Assembly: GCA_958299035.1 (NCBI GenBank)
Contig: CATQJL010000001.1
Coordinates: 2,604,001 to 2,668,000 of the forward strand
Length of the DNA: 64,000 nucleotides
From: Cylicocyclus nassatus
Lineage: Eukaryota; Nematoda; Chromadorea; Rhabditida; Strongylidae
Reading direction: 5' to 3'
Part shown: piece by piece, positions 36,301 through 47,836 of the stretch
Numbering within the stretch: position 1 is the first letter of the stretch
How the letters are laid out: each line of letters opens with the position of its first letter
Notes under the pieces: generated by a model
What the model saw: the letters and a program-made list of their open reading frames with translations, nothing else
Database searches by the model: none
Told to the model about the DNA's origin: nothing
Program-made: the position numbers and the translations under genes

Positions 36301-38115
36301 CTTTGAGTGAGTTATATCTGTTATTTTTCACCAAAAATGGCATCCTTGTTGTTGAGGTATCTGGCTCATCGCGAGCAGGTCGTTCTTGCTGCCGAAGAAA
36401 GGAAGCTGAGGTCTATTAATGATTCGAAGGCAGCCCTGAAAAAACAACTTGATACACATATGACAAAGTTGAAATTGGTAAAACGGATCCAAATGATGTT
36501 TTTTTTTTGTTGAAGTTTGCTTGCTTGTTTTCAGAATGAACAGTCAGGACAGCTAGGGAGAGAGCGCAGTGAGCGCAGAAAACAGTTAGCGCTCGCGTTC
36601 CATGCTGCTCTCATGAAGCTGGGTGCTAAGAAATTACCGTCTTCCTCGTCATTTTTCCTCGAATCCATAGAGAAAAACGGCAGCATTGGGTATAGCAATT
36701 AGTTCTCATTGTGGTGTGTTAGAGGGATCTGTTTTAGGAACAACGGTTTTGTCAAGGATAGGACTGCGGATACTCCAGACACCCCGGGAAAGCATAAAAA
36801 GGAAATGTCCATCAGTGTTTGTAAGGAGTGCGGAAAAGTAAGTTCTGTATTGTAATGTGTTGCAGTTATTATCTGCTTTCTTCTAGAGTAACGATCAACA
36901 TCTGATTATCGGCTGTGATTCTTGTCATGAGTTTTACCACATCGGCTGTCTTGACCCACCTCTTGAAAAAGTTCCAAAGAAGGTATTTTTCATCAAATGT
37001 TCTTCCATTAAAGCTCATCAGTTACCTGCAGGTTAACTGCGAATGGCACTGCGCAGATTGTTGTGAGAATAGTGATGAAGAAGATCTTGAGGAAGCTGCT
37101 GTAAGTTACCCTAATTTCACGCGTACAAGGCGCGGGGTGGTCCTAGCTTTCATCGACCAGCCCGAACACGGCAAACTTCGCAACCAAAGGAACCCCATAC
37201 CGTGCTGCGTTTTGCCTGACGAATCGTGCGGATAAGGACCGCTTCTTAAAACACGTTGGGGCGGCTGAGCAGCTCGATGAAAGCTAGGACCACCCCGCGC
37301 CTTGTACGCGTGAAATTAGGGTACATGTTTTTTCCCCGGACTTTGCTCACGAAACTTTCCTCACACTCATCATATTTGTTGTACCAATGCTTCTTGTTAT
37401 GATTCGTCTTTCGTTGCTGTCGATGTTGACTTTCAGTCTCAGTAATTGTACCAGACTGATTCTAATGAGGCCATAGCTCGATTAAGGCACTATATCTCAA
37501 AATTCGCAAAAATGTTCAGGAGTGCTCAAACGACGGAATTACAAGTAGAAGGCTGCGCCAGCGCAATGAAACTGCCAAGGCTCAGCGTCTTGCTGCAGCT
37601 GAGGTACGTAGGATTAGATCAGGATTTTCTTTGATACTGTTATTATATGTGCTTATTTGTTAGGAAGAAAATCGTGTTTATCGGGCTGCAATTTTAGCCC
37701 GTAGCAGCGCACAAAAGAGATCTCTGGATAGAAAAGAGGTATGCGTGGTGAACATATTATCAAAAATGTTTTGGGTTCGAGTTGTTTTGCAGTGAATTTG
37801 TTTGAATAAGTTTATCAACCCAAGTTATCATATCATCACAGACACTTCCGTATTACAGTCCACTAAGCGCAATTCTCGTGAGTTCACTAGTCGATCTCCC
37901 ACGGACGTAAAAAGACGCAAATCGGAACCAGCCAATGGCGAGAAAGTAAATGGGATTACGGTTAGTGTTGCTTCCTCTCATCGGCTTACCATTTATGTAT
38001 CGTCGATGATGATGTGTCGTTGATGTAGAGCGCTTGTCCATCCTATTTATCCAACGATGAGGAGCTTGGTGAAGACTGTTTCGTGATTCTGGATGACGAT
38101 GAGGTGGAGCTATAA
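33377..38115 (+). CDS. phf-14: PHD finger protein 14 homologue (20 exons, 688 aa)
   Basis: Exons: 33377-33416, 34454-34555, 34605-34729, 34908-34981, 35037-35215, 35277-35401, 35448-35551, 35607-35747, 35798-35966, 36079-36189, 36299-36306, 36357-36477, 36535-36689, 36738-36837, 36887-36982, 37032-37100, 37520-37603, 37664-37738, 37859-37960, 38029-38115; 2,067 nt in frame. The N terminus has KRQIKPTAAVL as in PHF14, then an acidic serine-rich stretch. A PHD finger (residues about 94-158: CALC, CDKC, HDSC, CEPC) is followed by the extended PHD module (about 160-290: CELC, WVHLVCALYTRG, CKQYYHATCAQR, CRQHS). A coiled-coil/basic region (about 300-470) precedes a second PHD finger (about 513-563: CKECGK, CDSCHEFYHIGC, CLDPPL). 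The family reads histone tails in the nucleus. The human protein is longer (about 890-950 aa), mostly in the acidic N terminus. The acceptor of the exon at 36079 is the least certain. Confidence 0.93.
33640..34070 (-). other. Open frames on the minus strand in PHF14 intron 1, unexplained
   Basis: Minus-strand frames at 33699-34025 and 33865-34059 include IKKSKLYEQMEKIVASSAK and look codon-like, but no splice-consistent gene or known domain was found. They may be a nested gene, a transposon relic or chance. Confidence 0.25.
37109..37321. mobile_element. MITE with 48-bp identical inverted repeats and TA duplication
   Basis: Ends CCCTAATTTCACGCGTACAA and its complement are identical over about 48 bp and flanked by TA (37107-37108 and 37322-37323). 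It is 213 bp, inside PHF14 intron 16. TA duplication suggests mobilisation by a Tc1/mariner-type transposase (inference). Identity of the arms suggests a recent insertion. Confidence 0.8.
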
Positions 38116-38543
38116 GCTGCCACTTTCCTCTATATTCAAAATATATGTTTTTTGCGTAACTATATCAGTCTGTGACTTTTTTGCACTACTACTTTTGTAT
38201 GTTTTCTTCTTTTTTTCGGCCAAACAGCTAAAATTTTTGGTAGAGCATAAATGGTGTACAATATGTACAGATTTAAACTTTAATGTATGCAGATTTTGTT
38301 ATGGCCGTTCCAGCTTCCAGTTGGCATGCAGCGGATCCCTGATCCGCATCTTTCTGTAACCTTTTTAGGAATAGGGATTTGTTGGGTTCTTGGTTCAAAT
38401 GGTTTATATGGTTGGCTTTCGAATGTTCTTTCATTTTATCCTTTCTTTTTTTTTTCTATACAAACAAATTAGTCTTCTATTCATTCTTTTCATCAAGTTA
38501 CGTGTAGTTCCATGATCTTTTCATTTGGATGTGTGTTTGTCAC

Positions 38544-38549
38544 AATAAA
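38544..38549 (+). terminator. Likely polyadenylation signal of the PHF14 homologue
   Basis: AATAAA lies about 430 nt after the stop codon, with no earlier canonical signal noticed. It is assigned by position only. Confidence 0.4.
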
Positions 38550-38962
38550 AATGCTTTGTTATTAGTGTACGTTCAACCACTGTACAGACGATTTTCGGTC
38601 ATTCCGTTAAATATAGCAAGTGTTGATATCCGAAGTGGTATACCTCCTCAGTGAGGTCACGGTCACAAAATTTTGGCTCTTTATACCTCACACTGATGTT
38701 TGAAATAATCTAAGTTATTTGTGTGAAAGCTATAATAAGCAGTTTCTACATCTTTTGGGAGCCTCGATATGGCTTTGTAAGGCAACTACGAGTACGAAGT
38801 GATTCATGGTACTGAAACTACGAGTAGGAAGTTGATTCGTGACTGACTGTAGGGCTTATACGTATCATGCTTTGATTTTCTTGAATTGTTTTTGCAGAAA
38901 CTTGGCCTCTGTGACAGTAATAAACAACGATCAAGAACTTCAGAACATCACAATCACTTTGA

Positions 38963-41900
38963 ATGGTTTTTCACGTTTTTGAAGCGACTGTTCCACCACC
39001 ACCTCGAGAAAATAAAGCGTAAGCCTGAACTGCTAGAGCTTTCTGTTTAATCTGATCGGTTACCATGTTCAAGGAGGCGGGGATACTATACTCGTAGCTT
39101 GCTTTGTGATGCCGTGAAACAAGCAATATTCGGCAACATGACCGTCACCGAAGCATCTAGATATTACAAAATACCGCGAACAACAATACAAAAGCATGTC
39201 AGGTTGGAGTTTGTGCTTGAAATAGCTATTGAGAACTAAGAATGTGAATTTAGCAAGGCCCGTGAGCAGCATTTACTAAAGGAGCATTACATCCGCCAGA
39301 TGGCAGCAGCGCGAAGACATCAAGGCCAGTCCGAAGAACAACAATGCCGATTGATAGACTCACCTTTGCGCTACATGAACCCGATTACTCAGGTTAGTTG
39401 TGTTTTTAATTTCAGATCAGTTGAGCTTTTCAAGTATCTTACAAGGTAAGTTCGCTCAGTCGAAGTGGCAATTCGGAAGATAATTTATACCAATGGATAG
39501 ATTTGAAACGCTGATCTTAGATATGCCTTCTATATCTGCAATGCTCTTTCTGAAAAAAGTTATGAAGTTTTCTAATGCCAAATTTTCGTGCATTTTGAAT
39601 CGCAAAACATGCTGATTTCTACAACAAAGTATGCAGGCTTAAACAAACCACCTGGTAAGCATTGTAGGTCTAATTTAATTTCATCTGAACGTCTTCGAGC
39701 ATTTCCGACCATGTTGTTTAACCACAGGTCGTCATTTCTCTTCTAGATCACACTTCCATCATATTAGGTTGATTCATAATTAATGCACGTTTTTCTCATC
39801 TCTTCTTCCAAGAGTTGGTATTTGATGTGTAATCAGTTTTCTCAAAAACTTTTAATGCTATTTGAAAGAGCGTTTCTTCTAGTTTCTTATGTTGCCCTTC
39901 GCTTTCGTACACCTCCGTTCATTCCAAAGTTCTGGGCCTTCAAATAAAAGAGACTAAATCTCAAAATTTTTGCTTTTCACTCTTTTTGCCCTAAATCCAT
40001 GAGGAATAGCTGGATTAATTTCAAAAAATATGCGTAAGGATTAGGAAACCTTGTGCTACAAGACGCTATTTGAACAAAATTTTCCATGGATTCTGAGCCG
40101 AGAAATTCGATTGCAAACTTCAATGACCGTCGCGGCCCTTCCGTGCCATATAAAACTTTGAAGCAAAAGACGATTGCAGCTTTTCTCACTTTCGGAAATA
40201 AATGAAATAATTTTAAAATTGATCGATTTTTGAACCCGCCGAGATGCCAGAAGAAAGTGAGTATTTTCGACTTTTTCGCGATAGTTTCTTTCGAATTTTT
40301 TCTAATATCCAAGCTTGGCATTACTGCTCAAGAGACCCCTGGCTATACGATGAGCAAAGTCTGCTTTTTCCTACTTCATTTAAACATAAGTTATGCTCTC
40401 TCAAAATAGAGGCTTCTGAAAAAAGTTGTTGGCAATCTTCAGACCAGAAAATCTTTTTTGTAGTAGATAAAGTCATGCAAAAGGATCTGTTTTATAGCCA
40501 CTAATTTGATGGTTACAGTAGTTTTTATTGCACCCAGAATGGTTTTTAAAAAAGAATTATCTTGGTTGAAAATTGAATTATAGAAAACGTGCATTAATTA
40601 TGAATCAACCTAATATATACAAAAAAGCCCATAATTCCCTCCTCGCAGATATTGGAAGTATATTTGAGAACAGCGTTTGTAGTTCTATCCACTGGTATTT
40701 ATCACCTTCCGAATTGTCACTTCGATCCAGCGAATTTCCCTTGTTAGTCAGAAGCTTGTAATTAGTCTTCTGTCGTTAACGTTTGTTGTCTATTTCTTGT
40801 GCTTACCACTTGTATAGGCTATCTACGCTCGCATATACCTTGCTTCACGGGCAGCCACTTTCGTCTGGGAGTAGCCATTAATTCTTGACTCTGCGTGAGA
40901 TTGGTGTCACCAGTACCCTCGAAACATTGATTTAAACTTCATACTTTGCTGAGAGTTTTACAAAAAAAAGTTCGTGAGGTTTATAAGCCGTAGAGCCTAA
41001 TAGTGCCTGGATCTTGACGGATTTTTCAAATTATCTACTCGTGACTACTTTTTATCTTATTCACAGGCTTCTTATCCTGGTGTGTACCGTGCAGATAGTT
41101 TTACTACACATTGGAGGCAGCAACCAGTTAGCATAGATAGTTCATCGTCAACATTTTTGGATGAAGTGCAGTGTTCTCCTGAAGATGAAATGACGATAGC
41201 TGAGCAGTGTGAGGTGAGTTTGTGTGTTGGCTTCAGCTGCTAGATTTTTTCTGGTTGTGTTGATTTTCTTCGCTGCAGTTCCCCCTAAATTGTTTATTCG
41301 AAGAAATCACCATCATTTTGAAATTCTGGGGTTTCATTGCTTTTTTTGAAAGTCTAGAGTTTTATTGCTTATTTGATTGTGTGAATAATCGGATGAATGT
41401 GCGCAGCACTTTTGCAAATACTCAAGTACGAGTGAAAAAATGCTTCTTTGGGCGAAAAGAAAGCAGATAATTGAGGCAAGATCTTTTTTGGAATTTGGTC
41501 ACTCCCAGAGTTTCTTCGTTTTTTCACGAATGAGCGTTGTAGCTTTTTACACCTAGCAACGCAGCAACTAGGAAAATATCTTGTAGCCTTCTACAAAGTC
41601 CTTGTCTATATACCAACTAAGGTCAAATCTGCATACTTTGTTAGCGCTTAAACAAACGCAAAGATTCTGTTCGTTTTTCTAAAAAACAGGGGAAATGAAG
41701 CTAGCCTTTTATTAGAATCGCTACTTCGGAATTTTTCGGGTTTTTTAGATATCAGCTATTCAAGAAATGAATGCTATACTTCACAAGTTGCTCATCATTA
41801 CGGTTCATAGTTTGAAAGTGTGATTTTTCTAGAAAGTTGACGATTCACTAGCAAAACATCATTCACTCGTTTGTGTATCTTCTAGTATGTAATAATCGAT

Positions 41901-42295
41901 CCACAAATTCTCAAAACTTTTTTTCTGGATTCAAAATATCTTCTTGTTTTTTTTATCACTTCGCAATTCTACGGTTTTAGGTGAAGAGCGAGGAAAAACT
42001 GGAGAATGAGCAACGACATATTAATGGAGCCCTGGTGAACGGTATGGATTTTTTTTATTACATTTTCTTTGGTTGTTCATGATTTCCATAGTAATTACGT
42101 TTCATAGTATTTTGACTTCCAATGTAGGAGGCACTTTGGAACGACGAGATGCATACGTTCAAAGCTCTGTGAAGCCATTGACTCGAATAGTATTGAAACG
42201 AGAGGGTAAAGAAGATGTGGTTAGAGTGGTGAGTTTGCCTTCTGAATTCAGTATTTACTTCTGCTCATCTTTTCGATTTGAATCAGTCGTTTTGA
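38963..42295 (+). CDS. Pipsqueak-type HTH DNA-binding protein (7 exons, 213 aa)
   Basis: Exons are 38963-39018, 39074-39202, 39254-39392, 41067-41213, 41981-42041, 42128-42228 and 42287-42295. Phases agree, 642 nt, ending in TGA. A TTTTTTGCAG acceptor at 38897 begins the 5' UTR and is a likely spliced-leader site. Residues about 22-62 form a helix-turn-helix of the pipsqueak (psq) type: LLCDAVKQAIFG, MTVTEASRYYKIPRTTIQKH. The basic region after it (SKAREQHLLKEHYIRQ) may extend DNA contact. The C-terminal half is low in structure, with a serine run and an acidic segment, and contains VKSEEK, a possible SUMO acceptor motif. It is expected to bind DNA in the nucleus. Psq domains also occur in transposase-derived proteins, so a domesticated origin is possible. 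The last exon codes only two residues and stop, so the 3' end is the least certain part. Confidence 0.72.
39764..40613. mobile_element. Mariner-like MITE in intron 3 of the pipsqueak-type gene
   Basis: The ends TTAGGTTGATTCATAATTAA and TTAATTATGAATCAACCTAA are perfect inverted copies, and TA lies on both sides. It is 850 bp with no transposase. The termini are close to those of the element at 30041-30545, so both belong to one family or sister families. Confidence 0.8.
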
Positions 42296-42788
42296 TTTTT
42301 TTGCAATGCTTTTCGCGTTGATAAAATTTTCGTAAGCTTCACAGGCTATATAAAATAGTTTCCGCGTGGTTTGGTAGACGAAGGTCCATATAAGTCTGTT
42401 ACATTCAGTATTTTTGTTGCAGCCTGACATGTTTTCTTTCAGTTGGTCATACCGCGATGTTAACTGACTCCAGCTGTCTCGCTCGTATCCCATCTTGCAC
42501 ATCTTCCAGTTCCTCAAATCACAACTTCTGAGTGCGTTAGAGATATGCCAAAGCTGTGCCAAAATTTTGGGTTTTCTGATCAAAATCTTGCTTTAACGAT
42601 GTGTTGTTTAATACAGCATTTGCTTTGTATTTCTGTACAATTCCAGATAAATGTTTTTGCATGCTGTCAATTTTTTTTTTCAGAATGGGCCGATTACTTT
42701 TGATGCTTTTTCTTTTTTTAATGAACTTCATTTTCGTATTATACCTAAAAAATGTTGTATGTTGTTCAAGGTCTTTCCTTACATCTGT
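42296..42788 (+). promoter_or_regulatory. Intercistronic spacer with candidate trans-splice acceptor
   Basis: A strong poly-T tract followed by CAG at about 42683 precedes the downstream gene. After this acceptor the transcript would contain an out-of-frame small ORF from ATG 42685 (MGRLLLMLFLF..., stop near 42809) before or overlapping the SDHAF3 start. Short spacing and this acceptor would fit an operon-type arrangement with the upstream gene, but no U-rich intercistronic element was verified. Confidence 0.35.
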
Positions 42789-43433
42789 ATGTCTGCGCGC
42801 AAGGCTGTGAAAGCGTTGGCGCGTCCGGAACTATATCCCCTTTATTTGTACAAACGGATACTCAGGTTAGTTCAGCCTATTTTAGTTGTTTAGCATGCCT
42901 TCTTATTTATTTCTTATCAACTTCATCGACGCAGCAAGATTTCTATTTGTCAAGGCTACATTATGGTCTCCCACCACCAGCACGGCTAATGGGCGATACA
43001 TATGTAAAAGACGAATTTCGACGTCACAAAAATGCAACACCCGAACAGACTGCGGTGTTCGTGAATGAGTGGACTGTGAGTTGAACTGATGAAATTTGTT
43101 GCGTTTCTTTTCTAGTTATCTGCTCAAGTTCTAGAACTACTGCATAACTCTTGCCAAGCAACTCTCGCAAAAGGGCATCGTGAAGGGCTTTCTCGGCAAG
43201 GTAATATTACTCAGCATTTTTTCGTCAAAATATTTATAAGGAATCTCTTTTTCCGTACAGATCTGACATAGTTATCACATCTCCTTTTCTAGGATCTTGA
43301 ACCAGAAAACCTTGACAGCTTTGCAGAAGATCAATTACGTCAACTCCTGGATTTGAAAATCGAATCTGAACGAATGGCAAAGGAAATCACGCAATCTGTT
43401 GGAGAAACAAATTCAGAGCAGTCGGAAAAATGA
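42789..43433 (+). CDS. SDHAF3: Succinate dehydrogenase assembly factor 3 (4 exons, 134 aa)
   Basis: Exons are 42789-42865, 42955-43075, 43135-43200 and 43293-43433, 405 nt in consistent phases. The protein carries the LYR-family helix (LYLYKRILRLHYGLPP), then the diagnostic GDTYVKDEFRRHK, NEWTNYC and GFLGKDLEPENLDSF. These align residue by residue with human SDHAF3/ACN9 (125 aa). The family acts in the mitochondrial matrix, helping mature the iron-sulphur subunit of complex II. An in-frame upstream ATG at 42759 would add ten residues (MLFKVFPYIC) and could supply the targeting peptide. The C terminus is extended by about 20 polar residues compared with the human protein. Confidence 0.9.
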
Positions 43434-43892
43434 TAGTGATGTTGTAAAAACCTCTCAAATGTTTTGAGAAATCCTTAGGATTCATAGATATATTTAGCAC
43501 ATTGATCGATAACGATTGCATTGTACATTTGATCTTGGTTCCTTCAAAACGGTACCTCGGACATAGAATGCAGGATTCTAGAGAGAGAGAGAGAAATCTG
43601 TTGCACATACATCTCGAATGTTGGGACTGTCGTTAGAATCCAGCTTCCTGCCCGCACAAATAGATGATAGTGATAGATGCGGATTATAGATCTTGATTGG
43701 TAATGATTTGAGAAAAAACCATCATGGTTTGCATTCATTTATGTGATCTGTTGTTGTACCTTACATTACTTTACTTCAACATAGAATGGCCATAGTATCA
43801 AATTCTACGAAAGCTTGTTGGTATCATCATTAGAAAACGAAGGAAAAACCTAGTTCTTTAATGTCGTGGTAGTTTTCTCTTATGGTCTAATT
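43434..43892. other. 3' flank of SDHAF3, nothing recognised
   Basis: AT-rich sequence with a short GA microsatellite near 43581. No exon seen. Confidence 0.4.
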
Positions 43893-45355
43893 AGTTGGCA
43901 TACCCGGCTCCGCCCGGGCCTGTCAATAGTATATTTGTAATCAGCATGTTCGATTACCCCCCTGTGCCAACTCCCAGCCTTGTAGCTCAAATTTTGCAAA
44001 AAATCGATAAAATCGATATCGATCGATAACGAAAAGTAGCCTATGACACGCTCCCTGCCCCGGAGTATATGTGTGCCAAGTTTGGTCCAAATCGGTTCAG
44101 AAATAAAAATTTCTATTCCGCACATACGTACAGACATACAGACATACAGACAGACTGACATTCAGCTTTATATATAAGACTAGCTGGCTTACCCGGCTCC
44201 GCCGTATCCGGACCAAACTTGGCACACATACACTTCGGGCCCCGGCGGGTGTCACAGTCCACTTTTCGTTATCGATCGATGTCGATTTTACCGATTTTTA
44301 TCGATTTTTTGGCAGAGTTCACCTTCAGGGCTAGGAGTTGGCACAGGGGGGAAGTGAGCATGGGGATTCCGAATACAATATTAGTTTTCAGAATTATCGA
44401 TTGCTTTTATTGATTTTATCGATTTTTTGGCAGAGTTCACCTACAGGGCTAGGAGTTGGCACAGGGGGGAAGTGAGCATGGGGATTCCGAATACAATATT
44501 AGTTTTCAGGATCGTCCATTACTTTTATCGATTTTATCGATCTTTTTGCAAAGTTTGACCTGCGGGGCTGGGAGTTTGCACAGAGGGTAATCGAGCATGC
44601 AGATTACGAATACAATATTAGTTTTCAAGATCGTCCATTACTTTTATCGATTTTATCGATTTTTTGAAAATTTGAGCTAGGGGGCTGGAATTTGGCACAG
44701 GGGTGTTCGAGCATGCTGATCACCCCCCTTGGGGATGATCAGCATGCTCGATTACCCCCCTGTGCCAACTCCCAGCCCCCTAGCTCAAACTTTGCAAAAA
44801 AATCGATAAAATCGATAAAAGTAATCGATAATCCTGAAAACCAATATTGTATTCGGAATCCCCATGCTCGATTACCCCCCTGTGCGAACTCCCAGCCCCG
44901 TAGCTCAAACTTTGCAAAAAAATCGATAAAATCGATAAAAGTAATCGATAATCCTGAAAACCAATATTGTATCCGGAATCCCCATGCTCGATTACCCCCC
45001 TGTGCCAACTCCCAGCCCCGTAGCTCAAACTTTGCAAAAAAATCGATAAAATCGATAAAAGTAATCGATAATCCTGAAAACCAATATTGTATTCGGAATC
45101 CCCATGCTCGATTACCCCCCTGTGCCAACTCCCAGCCCCGTAGGTGAACTCAGCAAAAAAATCGATAAAAATCGATAAAATCGATATCGATCGATGACGA
45201 AAAGTAGCCTATGACACCCGCCGGGGCCCGTAGTGTATGTGTGCCAAGTTTGGTCCGGATCGGTTCAGAAATGGAATTTTCTATTCGGAACATACGTACA
45301 CACATACATACAGACAGACATACAGACAAACAGACATTCAGCTTTATATATAAGA
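43893..45355. mobile_element. Two head-to-tail copies of the foldback repeat (43893-44183 and 44183-45355)
   Basis: The first, short copy runs from TTGGCATACCCGGCTCCGCC to TATATATAAGACTAG. The second begins immediately at CTGGCTTACCCGGCTCCGCC and ends TATATATAAGATT. The second has inverted halves meeting near 44725 and right-arm units repeating every 120 bp (44761, 44881, 45001). It is almost identical to 19204-20266 but carries about one more internal unit. The microsatellite of CATA and GACA near 45290 precedes the right end. Confidence 0.75.
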
Positions 45356-47836
45356 TTGCGGCCATAGAAATGGAAAGAACGATGAATCAAGCTTCGATCC
45401 AAGATAAGTAGGTTGTCAAGAACCTGTAAAAGCAGAAAAAGCCGAAATCCTCATTACTGGTTTTTTGTCTGTTCTTTATGAGCAAATTCTGTGCTGATCG
45501 AAGTTCATCCAAAATCGGATTTTTGAGAAAAATGGCAAAACAGTCAAGGTAAGCAATTCGCATCTTTTACAAAAACGCTCGATCAGCCCAAAATTTGCCG
45601 AGTTATGGAAGAAGGTTATAACACAGCTTTGGAATTCATTGCGTCGTTTCAAGTTTTGGTCATATCTGAAATGAGCAAAGCTTAAGTGAATTCCTGCCAT
45701 TATTATCTCGTATCTGTACGTATTGATGAGCATTCAAGGTGCTAACCAGAGTACTGCGTGATTTCTTTTTTCTAATGAGAGTAATGTTGAGCGAACCCTT
45801 GAAGAAGTCGAATGTTCAAGAACGGTGCGTTCAAACTTTTTATTGATTTTATGAGTTTAGAACGAAAAAAGTGGAGAGAATTCTTACTTCACTTAGGAAG
45901 ACATATTGTGCTGGGATCCAGTGGATTTTTGTTTTACCGTGCTTCTGTTAAACAAGGATGGATCAATTTCCTTATTTCCGAGCCGGGTTCTCCGGCAAAC
46001 TGTACAAACAATTCAACGAACACCACGGAAAACGCCGGGTTTCCCGGCTTTCAACTCAGTCACAACTGACTCTCCAAAAGGGAGGAGCCAAAACCGAAAG
46101 TGTTCGGAAGGCTGCCAGCTGGCAGCTTCCTTTGTTGAATGCAATCGCAAACAAGACAGAAACACTGTTTTCGACATTTTCGTGCTCTTCGAATTGTATT
46201 TTCGAAACCAGCGCGTCGAATTACCCCACGTAAGCGAGCAAACTTCACGTTGAAGATTTGCCGAGCCACTGTCTTCAAAGTCAGCGGCTCTTAACTGTGC
46301 ATCCAATGTAATCCTCTTCTCCTGTGAAAGAAAGTTTAAAGCAGAGTTTTATCTAGGCGTCTAGTTGCTGAGTTCCACGAGTCACATCAGTCAGTGAAGT
46401 GAGTGCGGTACAAGGACTGTCTGTAGAAGAACACTTCAAGTAAAAATCCGAAAAAATCAGATACATATATAGGCGGGGGCACGCGGAAGGCGACAATGCT
46501 CGGAAAATGCAAGCAGTGTAAAGTCGCTCTTACAACTTTTTACAAGATTTTCCTTCTGGCATCGAGTCGTGTATCTGCCCCCACCCCCCCCCCCCCCCAC
46601 CCTCTAGCGCCATGTCACTTTAGCAGAAGAGTTTTGAAAGGCACAAGTTTTGGAGATTGTCGCCTTCCGCGGCTGCTGCATGACGAAGGCACAATATCTC
46701 TGGGCGCCAACGCGGTCATTGCAGCAGAGCGCATAAGGCGCAGGATCTGCAACGGTGAGGATACGCGTGCGTCGCGTTCGCGCCCGCTCAACTAATACTG
46801 CTTCTGTGCCTTCGTCACTCAGGGATTCGCGCGTGCGAGCGGTCTTCCTATATGAGCTAGCGTACAGTAAGTTTCGGCCCGCTTTAGGCGGAAATTGGAT
46901 TGGCGGGAGTCCGCCTCGCAACAGCTCGCGCCGTTTCGCAGCTACAGTATATCCTATCGCGCTGAGAACCCATGTCTGCGTCTCTTCAATTTCCTTAGTC
47001 TTTGCTTGGCAAAATGCCAGCGCTATGCGCTCGCGAAGCCTCCAGCGATGCGCATGCGCTGCTCCACGTAGGGTATCTCGCCTAATCCGGGTTGAAACCG
47101 ACTGTACAAGCGGTCGGCATAGCCTTAAAACTTCCGGCGTGCGGCAAACAACTGAAGCGCCGTCTAATTGTAAGCGGCAGACAATGTTACCGCGCAAGCG
47201 GCCGGCAATACATTTGCTCGAGCGAGCGGCAAGCAATGTGTCCGTTTTATCGGCCGGTATTAGCCGTTGTCGTATAAGCGGCCAACAGTGACCTCTATCT
47301 TCTTCTCGCAGTTTCCACACATTGGGAGAGTATGTACCTGCGCGAGATACGACGCAGCGTTTAGGCTGCCTTAAATATAACATGTGCTGCTACTCCGTTT
47401 TCCTTCCAATAGCAAGGCTGGAATGAACCTGTGTGAAGTTACTGTTATCAAAAGTGATGGTTTGGGGCTTCCCTGTGAGAAGTTTGGTCAATGAAGCAGG
47501 CATCGATCCCCGTTCTCAAGACGTGAACAGGATTAACGTATCCGAGAAAAATGGCCGAGGAATCCCATACAAAATCACCCCAACTGCAAGCGAGCGGCCG
47601 ACCTTCCCCGCGCGAGCGGCGAGTATTAGGAACCGTGCGGGCGCTTTAAACCACCACCGGCCTTTGACGACCGTACAGTCGCACGTACCAACGAATGTTT
47701 GTAAGGTCGTCGCTGCCGCCCGCACGGCGCGAGTTCCTGAGCATGCAGTAGCCTTTGTGTACCTAGATGTTTCGTAACATCAGGTTGATGCCGTTTTATG
47801 GCAACAACCCATAAGTAATTTCCTCTGAGAAAAGAG
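45356..47836. other. Repeat-rich spacer with GC-rich block 46.5-47.4 kb
   Basis: The GC-rich block is open for 259 codons on the minus strand (46604-47383) and 178 on the plus strand (46755-47291). Neither frame has a recognisable domain. Short variants of AAGCGGCCGGCAAT recur irregularly at 47110-47285. A poly-C tract lies at about 46585. Open frames on both strands are expected of GC-rich repeat DNA. Confidence 0.4.

Noticed and set aside
46604..47383. 259-codon minus-strand frame as a gene
   Set aside because: No domain, no splice context, and the opposite strand is also open; this is expected from a GC-rich repeat block.
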